NCBI RefSeq assembly: GCF_009829325.1
Contig: NZ_VUOS01000007.1
Location: 1-64,000 of the forward strand
Length of the DNA: 64,000 nucleotides
Source: Nocardia sp. CY41
GTDB taxonomy: Bacteria; Actinomycetota; Actinomycetes; Mycobacteriales; Mycobacteriaceae
Reading direction: 5' to 3'
The first letter of the stretch is position 1, and each line of letters begins with the position of its first letter. Positions 40,372 through 51,421 of this stretch are shown in pieces. Under the pieces are notes generated by a model. It worked only from the letters and a program-made list of their open reading frames with translations. It was not told the DNA's origin and did no database searches. The position numbers and the translations under genes are program-made.

Positions 40372-42339
40372 CTATATGCGGGCGCCCTTGGCCCGGTTGC
40401 ACGCGCGGCACAGGATCTGCAGGTTCGCCGCGCTGGTCGCACCGCCGCGGCTGAGCGGGATGATGTGGTCGAACTCCAGGTAGTGCCCGTCGCCGCATTC
40501 GACGCACCGACCGCCGTCGCGCTGCCACACCTGCGCCTTCACCTCCTGCGGGATGCTGCGGGTGTCGCGCTGGCCCGGGGTGAGGACGAGGCGTTTCGCC
40601 ACCCGCAGCGCGCCTTCCAGCGCGGCGGAGACATAGTCCGGGTCGTCGACCGCGAAGGTCGCGCCACCGCGCGCGGAGGTGGCCGCGACCACCACCGCCC
40701 TCTGTTCGGCGTGCACGGAGACCACCCGGGACCACGGCATCTCGATACCGGTGTCGGCGCCGACGAAACGCAGCTTCTTGTTGCTGCCGATCAGTCTGCC
40801 CTCGGTGAATTTCGGGCCGCGCGCGAGTTGACGCACGTGCGTCGCGGGCAGGTCCAGGTGGACTTGCTCCTCGGGGTCCAGGTGCAGGCCGGGCGTGCGG
40901 ACCACGGGCAGGTCGCCCGTGCGCAGCCGGTAGAGGGTGTTGCCGCGATGCATTCGTCTGCGCAGGTCCTCGATCAGCGGCCCGCCGAGCCCGAGCTCGG
41001 TGACCGCCTGATCGAACAATTCGAGTTCCGCGTCCCTGACCTCGCCGTCGGCGAAGGCGAAGGTGACCAGCCGCTCCACGTAGCTCAGCGCCGCGTCGCG
41101 CAACGCGGCGCGTCCGGCTTCGGCGTCGACGCGCTGATACCGCAACGACGCCCACAGCGCCGCCCACTCGGGACCGCGCGGACCGTGGCCGGTGAGCACC
41201 CGCCACGCGCGCGAGTGCCAGTGGGTGAGGTACTCCTCGATCTCCTGCGCACACCGCTGGCAGGGCGCGAACCCGCCGAAGAGCTTGCGGCGCAGCATGT
41301 TTCCGCAGCGACCGCAGTGGCGTCCGCCGGGCGGCGGCCGCAGATACCTGTCCTCGGTCCATTCCGTGCCATCCCACCAGCGCATGACCTGCGGGTTTTC
41401 CGGATCCGGGTGCCAGGCCGCGTATTCGGGGTGCGCAGGAGCAGCGAGCGGTGGGGTGCTGCGGCTGTGCCGTTCGAGGTCTACCGGACGGCCGGTCCGC
41501 GGCCGCGGCAGGGGAGAGGTGTCCGCGCGATCGAGCACTTCGGTGCGTGGCGAGGTGGGGGTGTCCGGCCGCCCCGGCAGTGCTCCGGTCTCGGCGCTGT
41601 GGTGTGCGGACACATCCTCGGTGACGTCCGACTGGTCGGTCCGGGAATCGCCGTTCCGGGAGCCCTGCCCGAACGATCCGTGTGTGAAGCGTCGCGCGCC
41701 GGGGGCGTACCGGTCGGCGGAAGCCGGTTCCGCCCCGGCCGCAGAGGTCGGAAGGCGCTCTTGCGCGGTCGAAGTCGCGATCGACCGGCGTACCCGGAAC
41801 GGGTTGGTGGGATGGCTGGTGCGGGCGGGCGCCGAGGAATCTTCCACCTGGACGCCGAACTCGGTGACCAACCCCGCCAGTCCGCCGGCCCACCCTTGGC
41901 CGACGGCGCGGAACCGCCACCGCCCGTCGCGGCGGTAGAACTCGCCGAACATCAGCGCCGCGACGGCGTCCGCGTCGTCGATTTCGAAGCTCACGAGCAC
42001 CCCGTCGACCGAGTGCACGGCCACGGTCAAGCCGTGGACAGCGCCGAAAGTGCCTTCCTCCACCGAGCCCGCGACGACGATCCGGTCGATGTCCGCTTCG
42101 GTGCGCGGAAGCGAGACGCTCAACCGCGCGGTGCCCGGCACGGGCTCCTGATCGAGCGTCACCGCCTGCGAGACGTGCCGAGGCGCGTTGTAGAACACCA
42201 GGTCCCGGTCCGATCGCACCGTTCCCGAGGCGTCCAGCAGCAAGGCGTGCGCGTCCACAGCGTGCTCCGATCGCCATGAAACAACCACGGCTAGAAGGGA
42301 TGTCGGTACTGCTGCGTTCGCGCCCTTGCTGAGTTTCAT
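40372..42339 (-). CDS. TerD - DUF2510 - zinc ribbon - TerB-like - HNH endonuclease protein
   Basis: The product is 655 residues from ATG 42339 (MKLSKGAN is the normal TerD start). Residues 1-170 are TerD (SDRDLVFYNAPRH). Residues 170-300 are a polar linker. Residues 304-336 are DUF2510 (AAWHPDPENPQVMRWWDGT). Cys342/345/360/363 form a zinc ribbon. Residues 410-465 are TerB-like (FAFADGEVRDAELELFDQAV). Residues 505-585 are a PH-like beta domain. Residues 598-655 are an HNH nuclease with Cys612/615, FDHIIPLSRGG and CRACN. This matches the Ter-associated DNA-processing theme, with the nuclease fused to the sensor. Confidence 0.88.
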   Translation of the reverse strand: MKLSKGANAAVPTSLLAVVVSWRSEHAVDAHALLLDASGTVRSDRDLVFYNAPRHVSQAVTLDQEPVPGTARLSVSLPRTEADIDRIVVAGSVEEGTFGAVHGLTVAVHSVDGVLVSFEIDDADAVAALMFGEFYRRDGRWRFRAVGQGWAGGLAGLVTEFGVQVEDSSAPARTSHPTNPFRVRRSIATSTAQERLPTSAAGAEPASADRYAPGARRFTHGSFGQGSRNGDSRTDQSDVTEDVSAHHSAETGALPGRPDTPTSPRTEVLDRADTSPLPRPRTGRPVDLERHSRSTPPLAAPAHPEYAAWHPDPENPQVMRWWDGTEWTEDRYLRPPPGGRHCGRCGNMLRRKLFGGFAPCQRCAQEIEEYLTHWHSRAWRVLTGHGPRGPEWAALWASLRYQRVDAEAGRAALRDAALSYVERLVTFAFADGEVRDAELELFDQAVTELGLGGPLIEDLRRRMHRGNTLYRLRTGDLPVVRTPGLHLDPEEQVHLDLPATHVRQLARGPKFTEGRLIGSNKKLRFVGADTGIEMPWSRVVSVHAEQRAVVVAATSARGGATFAVDDPDYVSAALEGALRVAKRLVLTPGQRDTRSIPQEVKAQVWQRDGGRCVECGDGHYLEFDHIIPLSRGGATSAANLQILCRACNRAKGARI

Positions 42340-42424
42340 GGTGCTCGAACTATGCCACGACCCTCCGACACGCCGAACGCGCGAGGGGACCTCCTTCGGC
42401 GGGGCGTGCGGCACAGTTGTCCCC

Positions 42425-42922
42425 ATGACGAACCCGAAACGCCCGGGTCGTAAGCCGCCGACCCCCAAGTTGCCGGGCGGGCGCGTGCCCGGCCCCGCCG
42501 ACGTCCTGGCCGCCGCCCAAGCGGCGGTCGAGGCGGCGCAGACGGCCGCGGGCCAAGCGCTGGAAGCCGCCCAGCTGACCGCGACGTCGGCGTTCGACAC
42601 GGCGGTGCGGTTGCCGCCCGCTTCCGCTCAACTGGTCGCGCAACTGCCCGGACTGATCGAGAACCTCACGACCGCGATCGATCGGCTCAACTCCACCATC
42701 GATCGGCTCGACCGCACCCTGGCCCTCGCCGATCCCGCCTTCGCGGCCTACGACCGGCTGCTACCCCGGCTGGAGGCGATGATCTCCCTCGGCGAGGACG
42801 TGCTCGGTCGTTTGGCCAAGGTGCCCGGCGTCGCCCTGCTCGGCAAACTGACCGGCCTGAGCGCACCGGAACCACCCGCCGAGGAACCGCCCCGGCGAAA
42901 GCCCACCAGACGGCGCAAATGA
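42425..42922 (+). CDS. Hypothetical Ala-rich coiled-coil protein
   Basis: The product is 165 residues from ATG 42425, divergent from the TerD-HNH gene. It has basic ends (KRPGRKPPTPK; RRKPTRRRK). An alanine-rich helix (AAQAAVEAAQTAAGQALEAA) leads to a heptad region (LIENLTTAIDRLNSTIDRLDRTL). There are no membrane helices. The basic tails and central coiled coil resemble nucleoid- or granule-associated proteins. No family is recognised. Confidence 0.7.
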   Translation: MTNPKRPGRKPPTPKLPGGRVPGPADVLAAAQAAVEAAQTAAGQALEAAQLTATSAFDTAVRLPPASAQLVAQLPGLIENLTTAIDRLNSTIDRLDRTLALADPAFAAYDRLLPRLEAMISLGEDVLGRLAKVPGVALLGKLTGLSAPEPPAEEPPRRKPTRRRK

Positions 42923-42941
42923 GCAGGACCGGCGCTCGGGT

Positions 42942-45179
<2,238 letters not shown>

Positions 45180-45259
45180 GGTGCCCGAAACCCTACGCCG
45201 CGCCGGTCGGAGCAAACTGTTGTCGTCTGCCTTCAGTTTGGTTCGGGGGGTGGTGCACA

Positions 45260-46324
45260 ATGTGGGACATGTCTGTTGCGCAACCGGTCGATGTGGATCC
45301 CGCGGTCGTCGACTTCGCCGTCGTCGGAAAGTGGATGGATGAGCAGGGTCTGTCCGGGGGTGAGTTCGAGGACGTGATCGCGCTGGGCGGTGGAACGCAG
45401 AACATCATGCTGCGCTTCACGCGCGGCGGCCGGACGTACGTGCTGCGCCGCGGCCCGAAGCATCTGCGCGCCAAGAGCAACGACGTGATCCGGCGGGAGG
45501 CGCGACTGCTCGGCGCGCTGGGCGGCACCGAGGTCCGCGCGCCCCGGGTGATCGCCGCCTGCGCCGACGAGTCGGTGCTCGGCGCGGTCTTCTATCTGAT
45601 GGAGCCGATCCACGGTTTCAACCCGCAGAACGAACTGCCCGAACTGCACGCGGGCGATCCGGAGATTCGCAGGCAGATGGGTCTGTCCGCGGTCGAGGCC
45701 ATCGCGCGGCTCGGCGCATTGGACTACCAGGCGCTCGGCTTGGCCGACTACGGCAAGCCGGAAGGTTTCCTGGAGCGTCAGGTGCCGCGCTGGCTGGGTG
45801 AACTGGAGTCGTATTCGACCAACGAGGGCTACCCCGGCCCGGAGATCCCCGGTGTCGCGGCGGTGGGCGAGTGGCTGGACCGCAACCGCCCCGCCCAGTG
45901 GACGCCGGGCATCCTGCACGGCGACTGCCATCTGGCGAACATCATGTTCTCCTTCGACGGCCCGCAGGTCGCGGCGATGGTCGACTGGGAGATGTCCACC
46001 ATCGGCGACCCGCTGCTCGACCTCGGCTGGCAGATCGCCACCCGCCCTGAGCCCGGCACCACCGGCGCTGCGCTGGTGGGCAAGCTCGGCGCGGTCGGCG
46101 GGCTGCCGACCGCCGAGGAGATGATCGCGCACTACGGGCAGTTCTCCGATCGCGACCTGAGCGCGATGTCCTGGTACACCGTGCTGGCCTGCTTCAAGCT
46201 CGGCATCGTGCTGGAGGGCACGCATGCCCGCGCGTTCGCGGGCAAGCATCCCAAGCAGGTCGGCGACTTCCTGCACGCCATCACGCTGGAACTCTTCGAC
46301 CGGGCGCAGCGGCTGATGGAGTGA
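45260..46324 (+). CDS. APH-family phosphotransferase, ACAD10/11-like
   Basis: The product is 354 residues from ATG 45260; ATG 45269 is also possible. It has a kinase-like fold with IALGGGTQNIMLRFTRGG, the Lys/Arg strand YVLRRGPKHLRAKS, the catalytic loop LHGDCHLANIMF and the metal Asp in VDWEMSTIGDPLLDLGW. The ACAD10-like group acts on hydroxyacyl-CoA or related lipids and not on aminoglycosides. It stands alone, divergent from pabAB. Confidence 0.88.
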   Translation: MWDMSVAQPVDVDPAVVDFAVVGKWMDEQGLSGGEFEDVIALGGGTQNIMLRFTRGGRTYVLRRGPKHLRAKSNDVIRREARLLGALGGTEVRAPRVIAACADESVLGAVFYLMEPIHGFNPQNELPELHAGDPEIRRQMGLSAVEAIARLGALDYQALGLADYGKPEGFLERQVPRWLGELESYSTNEGYPGPEIPGVAAVGEWLDRNRPAQWTPGILHGDCHLANIMFSFDGPQVAAMVDWEMSTIGDPLLDLGWQIATRPEPGTTGAALVGKLGAVGGLPTAEEMIAHYGQFSDRDLSAMSWYTVLACFKLGIVLEGTHARAFAGKHPKQVGDFLHAITLELFDRAQRLME

Positions 46325-46347
46325 ACTGTCGGGATGTGCCCGATAGT
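46325..46347 (+). terminator. Hairpin terminator
   Basis: ACTGTCGGG (46325-46333) pairs with CCCGATAGT (46339-46347) allowing one G-T pair, immediately after the stop. Confidence 0.65.
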
Positions 46348-46397
46348 TGACCGAATATCGGTGGAAGGCGCTGTCCGGCCACGCCTAGGTTGAGCGC

Positions 46398-46896
46398 ATG
46401 CCGATCGTTCCCGATGTCAAGGACTGGACCTGGGTGCTGAGCCGCCCCTGTCCCGAATGCGGTTTCGACGCCGCCGCGACCACCTACGAAGCCGTGCCCG
46501 CCCTGATCCGGGAGACGGCCGTCCGCTTCGCCGCGGTGCTCCGCCGCCCCGGCGTGCGCGTCCGGCCGGACCAATCGACCTGGTCGGCTCTGGAATACGG
46601 GGCGCACGTGCGCGACGTGTGCCGTATGTCCGACACTCGCCTCGGCCTGATGCTGGCCGGTGACCCCGAGGGCGAGCCGCCGCGCTTCCAGAATTGGGAT
46701 CAGGACGCGACCGCCGAAGCCGACCGCTACAACGAGCAGGATCCGGCCCGGGTGGCCCAGGAGTTCGCCGAGGCCGCGGAGCGGGCGGCGCGGTCTGCGC
46801 GGTGCGCGCAGTGACGGGGCGGAGTTCACCGTGGAGTCGTTCGCCCGGTACATCCTGCACGATCTGGTGCACCACGTGCACGACGTGCGTGGCTGA
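46398..46896 (+). pseudogene. DinB-like protein, one frameshift
   Basis: ATG 46398. It opens with DWTWVLSRPCPECGFDA, typical of actinobacterial DinB-type proteins, and WSALEYGAHVRDVCRM with a helix-bundle His. The frame ends at 46814 after a run of Ala/Arg codons. One frame over the sequence continues DGAEFTVESFARYILHDLVHHVHDVRG to 46896, supplying the remaining metal-binding histidines. An indel near 46790-46812, in a GCG-repeat tract, is inferred. It could be an error in a low-complexity stretch. Confidence 0.75.
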
Positions 46897-46910
46897 AACA
46901 CTCGCGGAAC

Positions 46911-46979
46911 TGTAACGCGTTCGGCATAAAGGTCACGCTCTACCGACGAATTTTCCTACCAGCACTAGAACGCGTTACA
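46911..46979. promoter_or_regulatory. Long-spaced perfect inverted repeat upstream of the alcohol dehydrogenase
   Basis: TGTAACGCGTTC (46911-46922) and its exact reverse complement GAACGCGTTACA (46968-46979) are separated by 45 bases. Each arm contains the palindrome AACGCGTT, so this is two operator copies in inverted order. They bracket the likely promoter of the gene starting at 47041. The regulator is not in the window. Confidence 0.7.
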
Positions 46980-47040
46980 TTTTTCTCGTACTGTGGGTGC
47001 AGTCACATATAAGCACGTGCATGCGAGAGGGTCGACAGGA

Positions 47041-48171
47041 ATGAAGACGAAGGGCGCGATCCTGTGGGGGATCGACCAGCCGTGGTCGGTGGAGGAGATC
47101 GAGGTCGGTGACCCGGTCGCGGGCGAGGTGCAGATCCGGATGGAGACCGCCGGCATGTGCCACTCCGACCACCACATCGTGACCGGCGCGACCCCGATGC
47201 CGTCCTTCCCCGTCATGGGCGGGCACGAGGGCGCGGGCGTCATCACCAAGCTCGGCCCGAACTGCCCGGCCGACCTACAGGTCGGCGACCACGTGATCCT
47301 GTCGTTCATCCCCGCCTGCGGCCGCTGTCCGGCCTGCGTGGCAGGACACATGGCGCTGTGCGACCTGGGCGCGGGCCTGCTGATGGGCCAGGCGATCAGC
47401 GACGGCACCTACCGCATCCAGGCCCGCGGCGAGAACGTCATCCCGATGTGCCTGCTGGGCACCTTCGCGCCGTACATGACGGTGCACCACACCTCCGTGG
47501 TGAAGATCGATCCGAGCATCCCGTTCGAGGTGGCCTGCCTGGTCGGCTGCGGCGTCCCCACCGGCTTCGGCTCCTCCACCCACGTGGCCCAGGTGGCCCC
47601 CGGCGAGACCGTGGTGATCGCGGGCATCGGCGGCGTCGGCATGAGCGCGTTGCAGGGCGCGGTGCTGTCGGGCGCCTCGAAAGTGGTGGCGATCGACCCG
47701 AACCCGTGGAAGCGCGAGCAGGCGCAGAAGTTCGGCGCCACGCACACCTACGAGAGCATGGCCGCCGCGATCATGCCGCTGATGGAGGCCACCGAGGGCC
47801 GGATGGCCGAGAAGGTCATCCTGACCATGGGCGAGATGCACGGCGAGTACATCGAGGAGGGCCTGATCCTCACCTCGAAGGCGGGCACCCTGGTGGTCAC
47901 CTCGATGGGCCGGATGGACGAGAACGACGTCAAACTGAACAGCTTCCTGCTGTCGATGCTGCAGAAGACGGTCAAGGGCTGCATCTTCGGCGGCGGCAAC
48001 GCCCGTCAGGACGCACCGCGCCTGCTGTCGCTGTACAAGGCGGGTCAGCTGAACCTGGACGACATGGTCACCCGCAGCTACTCCCTCGAGGAGATCAACC
48101 AGGGCTACCAGGACATGCTGGACGGCAAGAACATCCGCGGGATCATCAAGTACACCGAAGCCGACTGGTAG
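47041..48171 (+). CDS. NDMA-dependent (mycofactocin-type) zinc alcohol dehydrogenase
   Basis: The product is 376 residues from ATG 47041, with AGGA just upstream. It is an MDR-superfamily enzyme with catalytic zinc ligands in GMCHSDHH and GHEGAG. Structural zinc cysteines are in CGRCPACVAGHMALC, and the Rossmann motif is IAGIGGVGMSALQG. The DLGAGLLMGQAISDGTYR segment is characteristic of the NDMA-dependent methanol dehydrogenase/MNO group. These hold NAD tightly and pass electrons to mycofactocin. No mft genes are in the window. Confidence 0.92.
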   Translation: MKTKGAILWGIDQPWSVEEIEVGDPVAGEVQIRMETAGMCHSDHHIVTGATPMPSFPVMGGHEGAGVITKLGPNCPADLQVGDHVILSFIPACGRCPACVAGHMALCDLGAGLLMGQAISDGTYRIQARGENVIPMCLLGTFAPYMTVHHTSVVKIDPSIPFEVACLVGCGVPTGFGSSTHVAQVAPGETVVIAGIGGVGMSALQGAVLSGASKVVAIDPNPWKREQAQKFGATHTYESMAAAIMPLMEATEGRMAEKVILTMGEMHGEYIEEGLILTSKAGTLVVTSMGRMDENDVKLNSFLLSMLQKTVKGCIFGGGNARQDAPRLLSLYKAGQLNLDDMVTRSYSLEEINQGYQDMLDGKNIRGIIKYTEADW

Positions 48172-48177
48172 AGCGCC

Positions 48178-48525
48178 TCACCGCCGCTCGGCGAGCGCGG
48201 TGGCGATCCGTGCGATCAGCTCGTACGGCACCGGTTCGCCGAGCCGGAAACGCAGGGTTCCCTTGCCCGCCCGGTACGGCTCGAGTTCGCGTTCCAGCGC
48301 GGGATCGCCGTCCGGGATCGGGTAGAGGCTGACGTGCTGCTTCCAGCCCGCGAAGTGCACGACGTTGCGGCCGTGCAGGCGGAAGGTGGGGATGTCGTAG
48401 CTGATCGCCTCGGTGGCATCCGGCAGGGCGGCCCGGATCGCGCGCCGAATCGCGTCCAGGATCTCCCGCACGTCCGCGGGGAAGGCGGCGAGGTAGGCGT
48501 CGACGGTGGCCGGTCGGTCTGCCAC
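48178..48525 (-). CDS. DUF1801/YdhG-type protein
   Basis: The product is 115 residues. GTG 48525 (VADRPATVDAYLAAFP) is preferred because GAGGGA lies seven bases upstream; ATG 48543 is in frame. It is frataxin-like in fold (EILDAIRRAIRAALPDATEAISYDIPTFRLHG ... VSLYPIPDG). The family has been linked to iron delivery. It is convergent with the alcohol dehydrogenase, six bases apart. Confidence 0.85.
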   Translation of the reverse strand: MADRPATVDAYLAAFPADVREILDAIRRAIRAALPDATEAISYDIPTFRLHGRNVVHFAGWKQHVSLYPIPDGDPALERELEPYRAGKGTLRFRLGEPVPYELIARIATALAERR

Positions 48526-48621
48526 GAGGTCCCTCGATTCCACGGTCGGTGACTGTCGGCCCGGGCTTCGCCAGTGTAGGCAGGAGGGGGAATCGTGCGA
48601 GGTCCGGCGCGCCGCCGGAGC

Positions 48622-49815
48622 TCAGATCCGGCAGCGCAGCAGGGCTGAACGCAGGTTCCGGCTGCGGACGTCGTCGAGGACCGCGAGGCCCAGCCGGTTC
48701 ATCGTGTAACCGAAGCCCAGACCCGTTGCCGGATCGGCGAACCCGAACGAGCCGCCGAGTCCCGTGGTGCCGTAGGCGCGCTGGTCGGAGCCGAAGCGGA
48801 AGGTTCCGCGCGATTTGCGGAAGCCGAGGTGATAGCGGCTCTTGGTGTGCAGCACCAGGTCTTCGGCGGGGACGTCGTCGGCGGTCACGGCCGCGGCGAG
48901 CCGGTCGAGCAGTGCGTCGTCGATCGGGAGCGCGCCGGTGCGACCGGCGGCCGCGCCGTAGACCTTCGCCAGCGCGCGAGCGTTGCCCACTCCGTTGGAC
49001 CCCGGCAGCTCCACTTCGAGGAACTCGCGCCGGGTCGCCCGTGCCGGAGCCCCGCAGCGCGGGTTGGTCAGCGCGGCGTAGGACAATCCGCGTTTGGCGT
49101 AGATCTCCGCACCGATCCGCAGCGGCAGATCGCGCTCGTAGCGCACGACGTCCAGACCGCGGGTGGCCGACATCGCGGCGATGCGGTCCATGCTCTGCTC
49201 GGCCGGCAGGCCGATGAAGAAGTCCACTCCGAGCGGAGCGGCGATGTCCTCGGCGAAGATCCGGCCGAGCGTGCGGCGGTCCGGATCGACGCGGCGCAGC
49301 AGCTCGCCCTGGTACAGACCGAGAGTGATCGCGTGATAGCCGTGCCTGGTCCCGGGCCGCCAAGCCGGTTTCTGCGCGGCGAGAATGGGTGCGAGGCCGT
49401 CCAGGTCGGCGATCTGGGACAGGCGGACGATCTCGCTCAGGCCGGACAGCCCGGCCTGGTGGTCGATCAGCTGGCGCACGGTGATCGCGTCCTTGCCGTG
49501 GGCGGCGAATTCCGGCCAGTACTTCGCCACCGGCTGCTCGTACTCGAGCAGACCCTTGGCTACCGCCGTGGCCACGGTGAACGCCGCCATGCCTTTGGTC
49601 GAGGAGAACACCGGCACGATCGTGTCCTGCTCCCACGGCAGCGTGCGCCGGCGATCGCGGAAGCCGGCCCACAGATCCACCACGGGGCGGTCCCCGGCGT
49701 AGACCGCGACGGCGGCGCCGATCTCGCCGTGGTGCTCGAAGTTGCGGCGGAAGGCGTCGGCGACCGGTTCGAAACCGGATGCTACGTCGCCGTGAACAGT
49801 GGGCTTTTCACTCAT
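48622..49815 (-). CDS. Beta-lactamase-family serine hydrolase (EstB-like)
   Basis: The product is 397 residues from ATG 49815. It has the class C/esterase fold with the nucleophile motif SSTK at residues 71-74 and the second element GYHAITLG. A late GGSFGFADPATGLGFGYTMNRLG takes the place of the KTG box. There is no signal peptide, so it is a cytosolic esterase or lipase and not a resistance enzyme. It is divergent from a second serine hydrolase at 49858. Confidence 0.9.
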   Translation of the reverse strand: MSEKPTVHGDVASGFEPVADAFRRNFEHHGEIGAAVAVYAGDRPVVDLWAGFRDRRRTLPWEQDTIVPVFSSTKGMAAFTVATAVAKGLLEYEQPVAKYWPEFAAHGKDAITVRQLIDHQAGLSGLSEIVRLSQIADLDGLAPILAAQKPAWRPGTRHGYHAITLGLYQGELLRRVDPDRRTLGRIFAEDIAAPLGVDFFIGLPAEQSMDRIAAMSATRGLDVVRYERDLPLRIGAEIYAKRGLSYAALTNPRCGAPARATRREFLEVELPGSNGVGNARALAKVYGAAAGRTGALPIDDALLDRLAAAVTADDVPAEDLVLHTKSRYHLGFRKSRGTFRFGSDQRAYGTTGLGGSFGFADPATGLGFGYTMNRLGLAVLDDVRSRNLRSALLRCRI

Positions 49816-49857
49816 GGCGAGTCGATCGTAGCCACCCGGTTCTCGTAGGCTCGAGGG

Positions 49858-50691
49858 GTGCGTTCACTCGAGCAGATTCGGGAATGGCCGGTCCGGCACG
49901 CGGCGGCCGCGGTGGTCACCGCCGGCGGCGACGTCGCGAGCGAAGGGGATGCCGAGCGGGTGTTCCCGCTCGCGTCGGTGACCAAGCCTCTCGTCGCGTA
50001 CGCCGTGCTCGTCGCAGTGGAGGAGGGCGCGGTCGAACTCGATCAGCCCGCGGGCCCGCCCGGCGCCACGGTGCGGCATCTGCTGGCGCACGCGTCCGGG
50101 CTCGCGTTCGACACCACAGACGTCCAGGCTTCACCCGCGGCCCGGCGGATCTACTCCAGCGCGGGTTTCGAAGCGCTCGCCGAATTCCTCACCGCGCAGA
50201 CCGGGATCGCGTTCGACGAGTACCTGCGCGATGCGGTGTTCGAGCCGCTGGGCATGACCGCTTCGGTGCTGGCCGGCCCGGCGGGGCACGCGGCGCGGTC
50301 CACCGCGGCGGATCTGGCCCGCTTCGCCGCCGAATTGCTGAATCCCGAGTTGATCTCGGCGCAGACGCACGCCGAGGCCACCTCCGTGCAGTTCCCGGGC
50401 CTGAACGGCGTGCTGCCCGGCTTCGGTTCGCAGCGTCCCAACGACTGGGGACTGGGCTTCGAGATTCGCGACGGCAAGTCACCGCACTGGACCGGTGGCA
50501 CGAATTCGCCACAAACCTATGGACATTTCGGCCAATCCGGGACATTTTTATGGGTTGACCCGAGAACGGGGTTGGCGTGTCTCGCCTTGAGCGACGAGAA
50601 TTTCGGCGACTGGGCGCGGGCGGCCTGGCCACCGCTGAGCGACGCCGTGATCGCGGAGGCGACAGCCGCGCGCAACACGGTCGTGAAGTAA
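49858..50691 (+). CDS. Beta-lactamase-family serine hydrolase, short
   Basis: The product is 277 residues from GTG 49858. The nucleophile motif is SVTK at residues 40-43, YSSAGF takes the Y-x-N position, and HFGQSGTFLWVDP is the third box. The length is shorter than the 397-residue neighbour, and identity appears limited to motifs. Cytosolic. The substrate is unknown. Confidence 0.9.
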   Translation: MRSLEQIREWPVRHAAAAVVTAGGDVASEGDAERVFPLASVTKPLVAYAVLVAVEEGAVELDQPAGPPGATVRHLLAHASGLAFDTTDVQASPAARRIYSSAGFEALAEFLTAQTGIAFDEYLRDAVFEPLGMTASVLAGPAGHAARSTAADLARFAAELLNPELISAQTHAEATSVQFPGLNGVLPGFGSQRPNDWGLGFEIRDGKSPHWTGGTNSPQTYGHFGQSGTFLWVDPRTGLACLALSDENFGDWARAAWPPLSDAVIAEATAARNTVVK

Positions 50692-50734
50692 CACGTGTAA
50701 CTTCGGGCACTCCAGTACACTCAGGCAACGCCAG

Positions 50735-50770
50735 TTCGACGAATCGTTGGGGAAGACGTTCCTCGTCGAA
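50735..50770 (+). promoter_or_regulatory. 5' leader hairpin before the DUF3145 gene
   Basis: TTCGACGA (50735-50742) pairs perfectly with TCGTCGAA (50763-50770) around a 20-base loop. The stem ends just before the GGAGG ribosome site at 50774. It could affect translation or be an operator. Confidence 0.4.
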
Positions 50771-50786
50771 GCTGGAGGTGTTGGTG

Positions 50787-51320
50787 GTGCGCGCATCGAG
50801 TCAGTTCGCGGACGCGACGGCGGGTGTGGTCTACATCCACTCGTCGCCTGCCGCGCTGTGCCCGCATGTCGAGTGGGCACTCACCTCGGCCCTCGGTGCC
50901 CCGGCGAAACTGCGCTGGACCGCCCAACCGGCCGACGGTCAACTGCGCGCCACCAGTGAGTGGATCGGCCCGGTCGGCACCGCCTCGAAGATCGCTCAAT
51001 CGTTGCGCTCCTGGCCGGTTCTGCGCTTCGAGGTGACCGAGGATCCCAGCGACGGCGTGGACGGCGAGCGCTACAGCTTCGTCCCCGGCCTCGGTCTGTG
51101 GCACGGCTCCACGAGCGCCAACGGTGACGTCATGATCGGCGAGATGCGCCTGCGCGCCATGCTGCAAGCGACCCGCGAACTCGGCAAGTACTCCGCCTAC
51201 GACCTGGCCGCCGAAATCGACCGCGCCTTGGGCACGGCCTGGGACGAGGACCTCGAGATCTACCGCTACGGAACGGAATCCGGAGCCGAGGTCACCTGGC
51301 TGCGCCGGGACGTGGGGTAG
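50787..51320 (+). CDS. DUF3145 protein
   Basis: The product is 177 residues. GTG 50787 (VRASSQFADATAGVVYIHSSP) is chosen from the family start, with GGAGG ten bases upstream. It is conserved in mycolate actinobacteria with CPHVEWALTSALGAP and GLGLWHGSTSANGDVMIGEMRLR. Cytosolic, function unknown. It stands alone behind a leader hairpin. Confidence 0.9.
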   Translation: MRASSQFADATAGVVYIHSSPAALCPHVEWALTSALGAPAKLRWTAQPADGQLRATSEWIGPVGTASKIAQSLRSWPVLRFEVTEDPSDGVDGERYSFVPGLGLWHGSTSANGDVMIGEMRLRAMLQATRELGKYSAYDLAAEIDRALGTAWDEDLEIYRYGTESGAEVTWLRRDVG

Positions 51321-51338
51321 GGGCTCGCGGCTCCGGTA

Positions 51339-51353
51339 GCCAATGGAATTGGC
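51339..51353 (+). terminator. Hairpin after the DUF3145 gene
   Basis: GCCAAT (51339-51344) pairs with ATTGGC (51348-51353) with a GGA loop; partly complementary flanks extend the stem. Confidence 0.5.
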
Positions 51354-51421
51354 GGCTGCCCGGGATCCGCCGACAGACGTAGGGTCGTCACACGGTCGGG
51401 GCCGAGAGCGAGGAGTCGACC

